Positions 1 to 5,621 of a stretch of 5,621 nt of DNA are shown piece after piece. A model generated the notes under the pieces. That model was not told where the DNA came from. It made no database searches and worked only from the letters and a program-made list of their open reading frames with translations. Each line of letters opens with the position of its first letter. Within the stretch, counting starts at the first letter, position 1. Position numbers and translations under genes: made by a program. Location of the stretch: positions 1 through 5,621 of the forward strand of contig JANJXE010000099.1 in the NCBI GenBank assembly GCA_024709185.1, read 5' to 3'. This stretch comes from Paludibacter sp. (GTDB lineage Bacteria > Bacteroidota > Bacteroidia > Bacteroidales > Paludibacteraceae).

Positions 1-750
1 GCCGTAATGGCTGAATTATACACTCCCTTTACTGCCCAACTTGTAGATTGTGAAAATATAAAAGACCTGATGACAAACGACTCGTTGATAGAGCGACTTA
101 TTGCACAAGCATTCGGACATTATTATTTTAAAAAGCCAAAAGGGACCCTTGTAGAGCTGGAAGGAAATCATTTGTTGATTGCAACAATTCTGAAGAAGTA
201 CATTAAAGGAATTCTGAAGCGGGATGCAGAACATGCTCCTTTTATTTACATTGGAAGTGAAAAAAAAGTGCGATCGGTTATTCCTACAAAATTCGGAGGT
301 GTAAATCTAAAAGGATTCATCGACCGAATTGATCAAAAAGAAGGTAAAATTAGAATTCTGGATTATAAAACCGGAGGTGGAGATCTTTCATTTTCGGATT
401 GGGATTCCATGTTTGAACATGACATCCCGGTAACGAAACGGCCGAAACATATCCTCCAAACCATGCTATATGGATATCTTTATAAAGATGATACGGATCA
501 GCACGTCATTATACCAGGGCTGTTTTACACAAAACATGTTTTTAAAGATTCTTTTTCAACTGACTTGATTTTTAAAAACAAACCAAATGAACACAATACC
601 ATAAAGAACTATTATGATTACGAAAATGAATTTCTCCCCCGGTTGACCAGTTGTATCGAGGAAATGATGAATCCTGATATACCTTTTTTTCAGACTCAGG
701 TAAAGGAAAACTGTAAATACTGTGATTTCAACACTATTTGCAAAAGGTAA
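1..750 (+). CDS. AddB-like PD-(D/E)XK nuclease, C-terminal part (5' end outside window)
   Basis: This is the C-terminal nuclease domain of a large recombination/repair protein of the AddB/RecB-nuclease type, which processes double-strand DNA ends for homologous recombination in the cytoplasm. The frame is open from base 1, and the first residues (AVMAELYTPF) read like the interior of the family's conserved helix rather than a start, so the ATG at 7 is probably internal. Numbering from that Met, the catalytic core is GFIDRID (D106) followed by LDYKTGG (D119, K121), with the downstream Q-x3-Y helix at Q151-Y155. Three cysteines near the end, C236-x2-C239-x5-C245, match the C-terminal ligands of the AddB 4Fe-4S cluster; in AddB the fourth ligand lies far N-terminal, which would be outside the window. 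The protein ends two residues after the last Cys, as expected. Assignment to the nuclease family is firm. AddB itself, rather than another member, is inferred, because no helicase-like part is visible. Confidence 0.85.
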   Translation, partial: AVMAELYTPFTAQLVDCENIKDLMTNDSLIERLIAQAFGHYYFKKPKGTLVELEGNHLLIATILKKYIKGILKRDAEHAPFIYIGSEKKVRSVIPTKFGGVNLKGFIDRIDQKEGKIRILDYKTGGGDLSFSDWDSMFEHDIPVTKRPKHILQTMLYGYLYKDDTDQHVIIPGLFYTKHVFKDSFSTDLIFKNKPNEHNTIKNYYDYENEFLPRLTSCIEEMMNPDIPFFQTQVKENCKYCDFNTICKR

Positions 751-753
751 AAC

Positions 754-833
754 TATACTCAACATTTTACCCCAAATAGTAAATTTCACCCCGAATACTG
801 CTTTTTTAACCCTCCGGAGTACTTAGTTTACCC
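754..833. repeat. Degenerate tandem array of four ~20-bp units
   Basis: Starting just after the nuclease stop codon there are four head-to-tail units of 20, 19, 20 and 21 bp: 754-773, 774-792, 793-812 and 813-833. On the plus strand each ends in TTnACCC (TTTACCCC, TTCACCCC, TTAACCC, TTTACCC) and begins with a diverged AATACT-like hexamer (TATACT, AATAGT, AATACT, AGTACT). The CCC blocks start at 770, 789, 810 and 831, so the sites lie on nearly the same face of the helix, about two turns apart. A possible fifth, poorer copy (GATTCT...GTTAA) covers 834-851. The array lies between the nuclease gene and the promoter candidate of the oxidoreductase operon, a position that would suit an operator. 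That role is inferred; it could also be decayed microsatellite-like DNA. It is not CRISPR-like, since there are no spacers. Confidence 0.5.
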
Positions 834-837
834 GATT

Positions 838-870
838 CTGGCAAGAGTTAATAAAAAGCTGTTACTTTGT
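838..870 (+). promoter_or_regulatory. Candidate promoter for the oxidoreductase operon
   Basis: TTACTTTG at 862-869 resembles the Bacteroidota -7 element TAnnTTTG, with one mismatch in the second position. A poor CTGG (838-841) sits 20 nt upstream, where the -33 TTG would be expected. Transcription would start near 875, giving a leader of about 45 nt before the ATG at 921. It is the best candidate in the gap, but weak. Confidence 0.3.
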
Positions 871-920
871 TTAAAAGTTTAATTAAAAAATTAGTGTTGG
901 TAACGACAAGTTTGTAAATC

Positions 921-1145
921 ATGGCAAAATTAAAAGGAGCTATTGTTGTAAATACGGAAAGGTGTAAAGGCTGCGACTTATGTGTGGTGGCCTGTCCCTC
1001 GGAAGTTTTGGCATTATCAAACGATGCTAATAGCAAGGGATACAATTTTTCGTTTATGGAAAGAGAAGATAATTGTACGGGCTGTGCTGCTTGCGCCAAT
1101 GTGTGTCCCGACGCATGTATAACCGTTTACAGAGTAAAACTATGA
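921..1145 (+). CDS. korD: 2-oxoacid:ferredoxin oxidoreductase, delta subunit (2x[4Fe-4S] ferredoxin)
   Basis: This small dicluster ferredoxin (74 aa) is the electron-exit subunit of a four-subunit 2-oxoacid:ferredoxin oxidoreductase, passing electrons from the TPP-bearing beta subunit to free ferredoxin. Two classical cluster motifs are visible: C15-x2-C18-x2-C21-x3-C25-P and C52-x2-C55-x2-C58-x3-C62-P. C66 is an extra cysteine shortly after the second motif. The length is that of a stand-alone delta subunit, with no fused domains. The ATG at 921 has no Shine-Dalgarno sequence, which is usual for Bacteroidota. The stop overlaps the start of the alpha gene as ATGA (1142-1145), implying translational coupling. 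The family is certain from the motifs. The kor rather than vor name rests on the operon type and is tentative. Confidence 0.9.
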   Translation: MAKLKGAIVVNTERCKGCDLCVVACPSEVLALSNDANSKGYNFSFMEREDNCTGCAACANVCPDACITVYRVKL

Positions 1146-2230
1146 GCAGGAAATCAGATGAAGTAACCCTTATGAAGGGTAATGAAGCAATTGCCCATGC
1201 AGCTGTACGTTGTGGTTGTGATGGCTATTTTGGTTATCCAATCACACCGCAGTCGGAAATATTAGAGACCCTGATGGAGATAGAGCCCTGGAAAACAACA
1301 GGAATGGTGGTTTTACAGGCTGAAAGTGAAGTTGCATCCATCAACATGGTGTATGGTGCAGCAGGATGCGGTAAAAAGTCGATGACTACTTCTTCCAGTC
1401 CGGGTGTTAGCCTTATGCAGGAAGGAATTTCATACATGGCAGGCGCCGAATTGCCCGGAGTTATTGTAAATGTAATGCGTGGTGGTCCCGGATTGGGAAC
1501 TATTCAGCCCAGTCAGGCTGATTACTTTCAGGCTACTAAGGGAGGTGGCCATGGCGACTACCGGATGCCTGTTCTTGCTCCTGCTTCGGTTCAGGAAATG
1601 GCCGACTTTACCGTGTTGGCATTTGATCTGGCCTTTAAATACCTTACACCAGCTATGATATTGGCTGATGGAATTATAGGCCAGATGATGGAAAAAGTGG
1701 TATTGCCACCTTTTACACCTCGCCGGAGTGAGGAAGAGATTCGCAGGGAATGCCCATGGGCCACCCTGGGTAAGACACAGGATCGTAATCCAAACTATAT
1801 TTCATCGCTCGAACTTAGATCGGAAGAGATGGAAAAAATCAATTTGCGCCTACAGAAACGCTACCGGGAAATAGAGAAAAACGAAGTTCGCTATGAAGAA
1901 ATTCAATGTGAGGATGCCGATTTTATCTTTGTAGCTTTTGGTACTATGGCACGAGTTTGCCAGAAAGCAGTAGAAATTGCGCGGGAAGAGGGTTTGAAAG
2001 TTGGACTAATTCGTCCGATTACACTTTTCCCATATCCATATAATCGTATTGCTGAACTGTCTGAAAAGGTAAAAGGATTTATTTCTGTTGAAATGAGTGC
2101 TGGTCAGATGGTGGAAGATGTCCGACTGGCAGTTTCGGGAAAAGTACCGGTTGAGTTTTATGGAAGAATGGGTGGTATAGTCCCTTCACCTGAAGAAGTG
2201 TTGAATGCATTAAAAACTAAATTGTTATGA
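1142..2230 (+). CDS. korA: 2-oxoacid:ferredoxin oxidoreductase, alpha subunit (KorA/VorB type)
   Basis: This is the alpha subunit (362 aa), which carries the pyrimidine-binding domain and the following transketolase-C-like domain of the CoA-dependent 2-oxoglutarate or branched-chain 2-oxoacid:ferredoxin oxidoreductase. Near the N-terminus, LMKGNEAIAHAAVRCG leads into GYPITPQSE (31-39), the conserved YPITP loop that in pyruvate:ferredoxin oxidoreductase contacts the substrate carboxylate. RGGPGLGT (113-120) is the second conserved active-site loop. A charged helical linker at about 222-258 precedes the C-terminal domain, which begins at DFIFVAFGTMARV (from 260). The start at 1142 is preferred over an in-frame ATG at 1073: it gives the family-typical N-terminus and an ATGA overlap with the delta gene, while the longer version would translate 23 unrelated residues inside the ferredoxin. 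Bacteroidota homologues are often annotated VorB, so substrate preference (2-oxoglutarate or 3-methyl-2-oxobutanoate) is open. Confidence 0.92.
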   Translation: MSRKSDEVTLMKGNEAIAHAAVRCGCDGYFGYPITPQSEILETLMEIEPWKTTGMVVLQAESEVASINMVYGAAGCGKKSMTTSSSPGVSLMQEGISYMAGAELPGVIVNVMRGGPGLGTIQPSQADYFQATKGGGHGDYRMPVLAPASVQEMADFTVLAFDLAFKYLTPAMILADGIIGQMMEKVVLPPFTPRRSEEEIRRECPWATLGKTQDRNPNYISSLELRSEEMEKINLRLQKRYREIEKNEVRYEEIQCEDADFIFVAFGTMARVCQKAVEIAREEGLKVGLIRPITLFPYPYNRIAELSEKVKGFISVEMSAGQMVEDVRLAVSGKVPVEFYGRMGGIVPSPEEVLNALKTKLL

Positions 2231-2991
2231 ATGTTAAGGATATAATTAATCCGGCAAATCTGGTGTACGAAAAAACAACGGTAATGAATGATACTCCCAT
2301 GCATTACTGTCCTGGCTGCAGTCATGGAGTTGTACATAAGCTGTTGGGAGAAATAATTCAGGAGATGGATATTCAGGATAAAACCATTGGCGTTGCACCT
2401 GTGGGATGTGGTGTTTTTGCATACAAATACCTGGATATCGACTGGCAACAAGCTGCTCACGGACGGGCTCCGGCTGTAGCCACTGCTATTAAACGTTTAT
2501 TGCCCGACAGATATGTATTTACTTATCAGGGAGATGGTGACCTGGCTGCAATTGGCACTGCTGAAACCATTCACGCATGTAGCCGTGGCGAAAATATTGT
2601 TTTCATATACATCAATAATGGTATTTACGGCATGACAGGTGGACAAATGGCGCCAACGACATTGCCCGGTATGAAATCGACAACTTCACCCAAAGGCCGG
2701 GATGAAAAGTTGGAAGGTCATTCGCTGGATATGTCAAAATTACTGATGCACCTTGATGGTGTATGTTATGTAACCCGTCAAAGTGTTCACACTGTAGCTT
2801 CGGTTAGAAAAACTAAACGGGCAATTCGTAAAGCTTTCGAATACTCCATGATGAATAAAGGAGCTTCGGTAGTTGAAATCGTATCTACTTGTAGTTCTGG
2901 CTGGAGAATGTCTCCTGCCGATTCCAATACCTGGATGGAAGAACATATGTTCCCGGTGTATGCAATGGGTGATTTAAAAGACATTGAATAA
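2227..2991 (+). CDS. korB: 2-oxoacid:ferredoxin oxidoreductase, beta subunit (TPP and 4Fe-4S binding)
   Basis: This is the catalytic beta subunit (254 aa), which binds thiamine pyrophosphate and one 4Fe-4S cluster. The TPP/Mg motif is complete: GDGD at 102-105, then NNGIYGMTGGQ at 130-140. The four cluster cysteines expected for the family are all present: C28 and C31 in CPGCSHG, C61 in PVGCGVFAY, and C222 in STCSSGW. The HGRAPAVATAIKR stretch (78-90) is the conserved helix before the TPP domain. Its ATG overlaps the alpha stop codon (ATGA, 2227-2230), and the gamma gene follows after 1 nt, so all subunits are probably made from one message in fixed proportion. Length and motifs fit the KorB/VorA family with nothing missing. 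The exact substrate cannot be read from the sequence. Confidence 0.93.
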   Translation: MNVKDIINPANLVYEKTTVMNDTPMHYCPGCSHGVVHKLLGEIIQEMDIQDKTIGVAPVGCGVFAYKYLDIDWQQAAHGRAPAVATAIKRLLPDRYVFTYQGDGDLAAIGTAETIHACSRGENIVFIYINNGIYGMTGGQMAPTTLPGMKSTTSPKGRDEKLEGHSLDMSKLLMHLDGVCYVTRQSVHTVASVRKTKRAIRKAFEYSMMNKGASVVEIVSTCSSGWRMSPADSNTWMEEHMFPVYAMGDLKDIE

Positions 2992-2992
2992 T

Positions 2993-3541
2993 ATGACAGA
3001 AGAAATAATAATTTCAGGCTTCGGCGGACAGGGAGTGCTGTCGATGGGTAAGATCCTGGCATACTCAGGATTAGTGCAGGGTCAGGAAGTTAGCTGGATG
3101 CCATCCTATGGCCCTGAACAACGGGGTGGTACAGCTAATGTAACGGTTATACTGAGCAATCAGCGAATCAGTTCACCAGTATTAAATACTTACGATACAG
3201 CCATCGTGCTGAATCAACCTTCCCTCGATAAGTTTGAACCACTGGTTAAACCGGGTGGCACGCTGATTTTTGATGGAAATGGTCTGCATCGCCTACCGGT
3301 TCGTACCGACATCAATTTATATCAAATTAATGCAACCGAATATGCGTATGCTAACAATTCCTCCAAAACAATCAACATGATTATTCTGGGTGGTTTGTTG
3401 AAAATCAGACCAATTGTTGAGATAGAAAATGTGTTGAAAGGATTGAAAAAAACCCTTCCGCCACGACACCATCACTTGTTACCACTAAACGAACAGGCAA
3501 TCCATACAGGTATGGATCTTATAATGCCTTACGCAGTTTAA
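2993..3541 (+). CDS. korC: 2-oxoacid:ferredoxin oxidoreductase, gamma subunit
   Basis: This is the gamma subunit (182 aa) of the same oxidoreductase, the POR_gamma-type domain that completes the CoA-dependent enzyme. The N-terminal IIISGFGGQG (glycine loop at 9-14) and the PSYGPEQRGG loop (37-46) are hallmarks of this family; the rest keeps the expected alternating strand/helix pattern to the end. The ATG at 2993, one base after the beta stop codon, gives the standard short N-terminus. An in-frame TTG at 2984 would add three residues and overlap korB, so it is less likely. The gene ends at 3541, where its TAA overlaps the stop codon of the convergent prmA. No intrinsic terminator fits between the two genes. 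Confidence 0.92.
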   Translation: MTEEIIISGFGGQGVLSMGKILAYSGLVQGQEVSWMPSYGPEQRGGTANVTVILSNQRISSPVLNTYDTAIVLNQPSLDKFEPLVKPGGTLIFDGNGLHRLPVRTDINLYQINATEYAYANNSSKTINMIILGGLLKIRPIVEIENVLKGLKKTLPPRHHHLLPLNEQAIHTGMDLIMPYAV

Positions 3542-4377
3542 ACTTTAATGGTTTTCAATACAGCCCAGTTATTCTTACTCCGGCTGGTTACGATATGAAG
3601 CTGGTTACGGTTAATTTCGGCTTCGAGTACAGGAATATCCTCTGTGTAAAAACCACTTAAATACAATACTCCGCCCTCATTGAGGATTGCGGAGTATTTT
3701 TTCATATCTTCCAACAAAATATTCCGGTTGATATTAGCAAAGATTATGTCAGCTTCTTTACCCTTTAATTGATTAGCTCCTCCTAACTCAACCTTTATCC
3801 ACTCTACTCCGTTTGTTTGAACATTCTCTGTTGAGTTTTCAGTACACCATGGATCAATATCGATAGCAACTACGGGTTTAGCTCCTTTCATTGCAGCAAG
3901 AATGGCTAACACCGCTGTGCCACATCCCATATCAATAACCGACTTGTTTTCCAGTTCAGCATCAAGAATTTCTTCAATCATCAGGCTGGTTGTTTCATGA
4001 TGACCAGTACCAAACGACATTTTTGGGTCGATGACGATATCAAATTCAGCTGTTGGAATATTGACGTGAAAAGAACTGTGTATAACGCACCGATTGCCGA
4101 TAATAATGGGTTCAAAATAGTGCTTTTCCCATTCTTCATTCCAGTTCACCCGATCAACATTAGTAATTTCATATTGAATATCACTGGTATAAGGAAAATT
4201 AGCAACTAAATGTGTAAGCGCATCCTCATCGAACACTTCCTTCCGAATATACGCTATCATACCGTCTACGTGTTCTTCGAAACTTTCGAAGCCAATTTCA
4301 CCCAGAAAAGAAGCCAATAAGTCGACGATGTACTCTTCGTTTGGCTTAATAGTTAATTTAAGTTCTATGTACTGCAT
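3538..4377 (-). CDS. prmA: Ribosomal protein L11 methyltransferase
   Basis: PrmA is a cytoplasmic S-adenosylmethionine-dependent enzyme that methylates ribosomal protein L11. The 279-aa product has the family's two-part build. The N-terminal ~100 residues form the L11-recognition domain (MQYIELKLTI onwards). The Rossmann methyltransferase domain follows, starting near DPKMSFGTGHHETT (117-130). The SAM-binding loop is VIDMGCGTAVLAI (147 onwards, GCG at 151-153), and the catalytic-face motif ANINRN lies at 214-219. Length is close to that of other Bacteroidota PrmA proteins, which are shorter than the enterobacterial form. The gene reads leftwards from a good -7 element, with a predicted leader of about 25 nt. 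Its stop codon overlaps that of the oxidoreductase gamma gene on the opposite strand. Nothing is missing or broken. Confidence 0.93.
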   Translation of the reverse strand: MQYIELKLTIKPNEEYIVDLLASFLGEIGFESFEEHVDGMIAYIRKEVFDEDALTHLVANFPYTSDIQYEITNVDRVNWNEEWEKHYFEPIIIGNRCVIHSSFHVNIPTAEFDIVIDPKMSFGTGHHETTSLMIEEILDAELENKSVIDMGCGTAVLAILAAMKGAKPVVAIDIDPWCTENSTENVQTNGVEWIKVELGGANQLKGKEADIIFANINRNILLEDMKKYSAILNEGGVLYLSGFYTEDIPVLEAEINRNQLHIVTSRSKNNWAVLKTIKV

Positions 4378-4407
4378 AACTCAACAATTAATCGTATTTT
4401 TGAGTTA

Positions 4408-4415
4408 CAAAGGTA
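4408..4415 (-). promoter_or_regulatory. -7 promoter element for prmA
   Basis: Read on the minus strand, TACCTTTG (4415 to 4408) is an exact match to the Bacteroidota -7 consensus TAnnTTTG, followed by T. Transcription would start near 4402, leaving a leader of about 25 nt to the prmA ATG at 4377. No convincing -33 TTG is present about 20 nt further upstream, so the call rests on the -7 box and its spacing to the gene. Confidence 0.5.
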
Positions 4416-4439
4416 AAGAATTTATGCGAATTCACCTTT
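4409..4439. repeat. Imperfect inverted repeat over the prmA promoter
   Basis: AAAGGTAAA (4409-4417) and TTCACCTTT (4431-4439) are inverted copies matching in 8 of 9 positions, separated by 13 nt. The left arm contains the prmA -7 element. The right arm gives a similar, poorer CACCTTTTG on the plus strand pointing at the gene starting at 4531. It could be an operator, a pair of back-to-back promoter boxes, or chance in AT-rich DNA. The stem is too weak to be called a terminator. Confidence 0.35.
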
Positions 4440-4455
4440 TGATTTTTAACGCATA

Positions 4456-4488
4456 CTGGTATAATTCTTGTTATATCCAATTCGTTTG
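4456..4488 (+). promoter_or_regulatory. Candidate promoter for the exported protein gene
   Basis: TTCGTTTG at 4481-4488 matches TAnnTTTG except in the second position, and CTGG at 4456-4459 lies 21 nt upstream in the -33 place. It would give a leader of about 38 nt before the ATG at 4531. The layout resembles the weak candidate in front of korD, including the CTGG, but neither is strong. Confidence 0.25.
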
Positions 4489-4530
4489 ATTAATTAAATT
4501 AAGGTCAATAATTTTTAAATACATACAGTC

Positions 4531-5621
4531 ATGAAAGCGTATATCTCATCAATTGTATTTGCTGTATTAGCCATCAACGGGTTACATGCTCAGCAAAGTT
4601 TCGATGATGTGTATTTTAAGCCATCGGAAGCCCGGAAGGAAGTGATGAAGGTCACCTCACAGAAACAGGCTAAACCCAACTATAAAAATGGTGCACGTGA
4701 AATCATTTATATTCAGGATTCAGATACATCAATATTAGTAACAGCCGGAGATTCTCTTTATCTTTTATCTGAAATGAATGATAGTCTTTACCTGGGAGGA
4801 AATGAGCAACCAGAGGAAGAAGGATACTATTTAAATGGTTTTGAGGGTAACTCATCTCAATATGAATATGCTGAACGTATTCGTCGTTTTCATAACCCAC
4901 GTTATTCCATTCATATCTCGGATCCACAGTATACCGACATTTATTTTTTGAACTCAAATGATTGGAATGTGTACGTAGATGGATCGTATGCATGGGTCAC
5001 TCCTACATGGACAAATCCTTTCTGGGATAATTATTTCTGGAGGCCTTACAGTTACAACAGCTGGTATTGGAGAAACAGTATCTGGAGTCCATCTGTTTAC
5101 AGCTACTGGTCAAACCCCTGGTACAATCATTATGCAGGTTTCGGAGGTTTCAATCACGGCTATTATGGAGGCTACGGTGGATATTATGGAGGATATTATG
5201 GTGGTTGGAATGATTACTACACTTACTATGGAGGACATTTCCCATACTGGGGCAGTAACATCAGCTATCAGCGACCCCGAAACAAAAACTACAACGAACA
5301 AACCCGTCGTGAACAAAATTTCAATGGAGGCAGTCGCCACACTACTTCTGGTTCAACAGTACGTGTAGCAGGTGACCGACCCATTCAAACTGTGAGCAGA
5401 GGCTCGGTTGCAAGTTCCGATCGTACAGTTAGGGTAAACAATAGTACTATGACTGGTATTACCCGTAATGGGGTATCAGGTGTATCCTCGGTATCACGAC
5501 AGGACAATACACCAGGAAGAACTTCAACAACATTGAGGTCAACTACATCATCAAATCTGCAATCAACCGGAAGAAGATCAGAGGAAATAATTAACACCCG
5601 GCCCCGTACAACAGTAGATAA
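4531..5621 (+). CDS. Exported Trp/Tyr/Gly-rich protein of unknown function (3' end outside window)
   Basis: The frame opens at ATG 4531 and stays open for 363 codons to the window edge. Residues 1-20 form a standard signal peptide (one Lys, hydrophobic core, cleavage likely after GLHA before QQ), and there is no lipobox Cys, so the product should be periplasmic, surface-bound or secreted. Residues 21-110 are mixed and acidic (DDVYFKPSEARKE near the mature start; a Glu-rich patch near 95-100). YAERIRRFHNPRYS (113-126) looks like a conserved core. Residues 155-197 hold nine Trp, the first four exactly five apart (155, 160, 165, 170). Residues 203-235 are GGYY-type repeats. From about 246 on, the chain is Ser/Thr/Arg/Asn-rich and probably disordered. 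Codon wobble varies across the repeats and no stop interrupts 1.09 kb, which supports real coding. I recognise a general type of Bacteroidota exported protein of unknown role, not a named family. A surface, matrix or carbohydrate-contacting role is only a guess. Confidence 0.85.
   Translation, partial: MKAYISSIVFAVLAINGLHAQQSFDDVYFKPSEARKEVMKVTSQKQAKPNYKNGAREIIYIQDSDTSILVTAGDSLYLLSEMNDSLYLGGNEQPEEEGYYLNGFEGNSSQYEYAERIRRFHNPRYSIHISDPQYTDIYFLNSNDWNVYVDGSYAWVTPTWTNPFWDNYFWRPYSYNSWYWRNSIWSPSVYSYWSNPWYNHYAGFGGFNHGYYGGYGGYYGGYYGGWNDYYTYYGGHFPYWGSNISYQRPRNKNYNEQTRREQNFNGGSRHTTSGSTVRVAGDRPIQTVSRGSVASSDRTVRVNNSTMTGITRNGVSGVSSVSRQDNTPGRTSTTLRSTTSSNLQSTGRRSEEIINTRPRTTVD
5158..5238 (+). repeat. In-gene tandem repeats encoding GGYY units
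   Basis: Inside the exported protein gene a 12-nt unit of the form TATTATGGAGGN occurs at 5161-5172, 5182-5193 and 5194-5205 (the last with GGTGGT), with a shortened 9-nt unit (TACGGTGGA) between the first two. A related TACTATGGAGGA follows at about 5227-5238. The units encode YYGG/YGG. The near-identical codons suggest recent slippage or unequal exchange, so copy number may vary between strains. Confidence 0.75.

Noticed and set aside
808..822. CTCCGGAG palindrome as a terminator for the nuclease gene
   Set aside because: It has no loop and is not followed by a T-tract (the T-run precedes it), so it cannot form a standard intrinsic terminator.
754..851. CRISPR-like array
   Set aside because: The ~20-bp units abut each other with no unique spacers and no cas genes nearby; they are simple degenerate tandem repeats.
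1073..1141. In-frame N-terminal extension of the alpha subunit from ATG 1073
   Set aside because: It would translate the ferredoxin gene in another frame and add 23 residues without resemblance to the family; the ATG at 1142 gives the usual N-terminus and an ATGA overlap.
2984..2992. TTG start for the gamma subunit
   Set aside because: It adds only three residues and overlaps korB by 8 nt; the ATG at 2993 gives the normal family start.
2158..3062. Minus-strand open frames over the alpha/beta/gamma junctions
   Set aside because: They overlap fully supported subunit genes and show no family motifs or promoter.
4439..4465. E. coli-like TTGATT, 15-nt gap, perfect TATAAT
   Set aside because: Bacteroidota do not use this promoter architecture, the spacing is short, and TATAAT is expected by chance in such AT-rich DNA.
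4703..4993. 96-residue minus-strand open frame
   Set aside because: It is antisense to the exported protein gene, has no recognisable motif, and its peptide looks like a reverse-strand shadow.
4979..5368. 129-residue plus-strand open frame rich in Thr, Met and Ile
   Set aside because: It lies wholly within the exported protein gene in another frame; its repetitive composition is the out-of-frame reading of the TATTATGGAGG repeats.

Overview
The window looks like ordinary chromosomal DNA from a member of the Bacteroidota, probably an anaerobic or facultative Bacteroidales/Marinilabiliales-type organism. The evidence is moderately AT-rich DNA, start codons without Shine-Dalgarno sequences, TAnnTTTG-like -7 promoter elements instead of classical -35/-10 pairs, and protein families typical of that phylum. 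The genus cannot be fixed from the sequence alone.

Layout. (1) Bases 1-750 hold the C-terminal part of a large AddB-like PD-(D/E)XK recombination nuclease, whose 5' end lies outside the window. (2) Bases 751-920 form an intergenic region with a degenerate tandem array of four ~20-bp units followed by a weak promoter candidate. (3) Bases 921-3541 are a tight four-gene operon for a 2-oxoacid:ferredoxin oxidoreductase of the KGOR/VOR type, in the order delta (dicluster ferredoxin), alpha, beta (TPP-binding), gamma. The first two junctions are ATGA overlaps and the third has a 1-nt gap. (4) Bases 3538-4377, minus strand, encode PrmA, the ribosomal protein L11 methyltransferase; it converges on the operon so closely that the two stop codons overlap. 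(5) Bases 4378-4530 are a divergent intergenic region with a very good -7 element for prmA that lies inside an imperfect inverted repeat. (6) From 4531 to the window end runs an open frame with no stop in the window. It encodes an exported protein that is rich in Trp, Tyr and Gly, has a signal peptide and a low-complexity Ser/Thr/Arg tail, and has no function I can name.

How the genes work together. The four kor/vor genes supply one enzyme complex: the alpha and gamma subunits and the TPP/Fe-S beta subunit carry out CoA-dependent oxidative decarboxylation of a 2-oxoacid, and the delta subunit passes electrons to ferredoxin (reversible in some anaerobes). The nuclease (recombination repair), prmA (ribosome modification) and the exported protein are functionally unrelated neighbours.

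I do not see a clearly new multi-gene system. The points most worth a second look are the exported aromatic-rich protein with its five-residue Trp spacing, and the helically phased tandem repeat array in front of the oxidoreductase operon.
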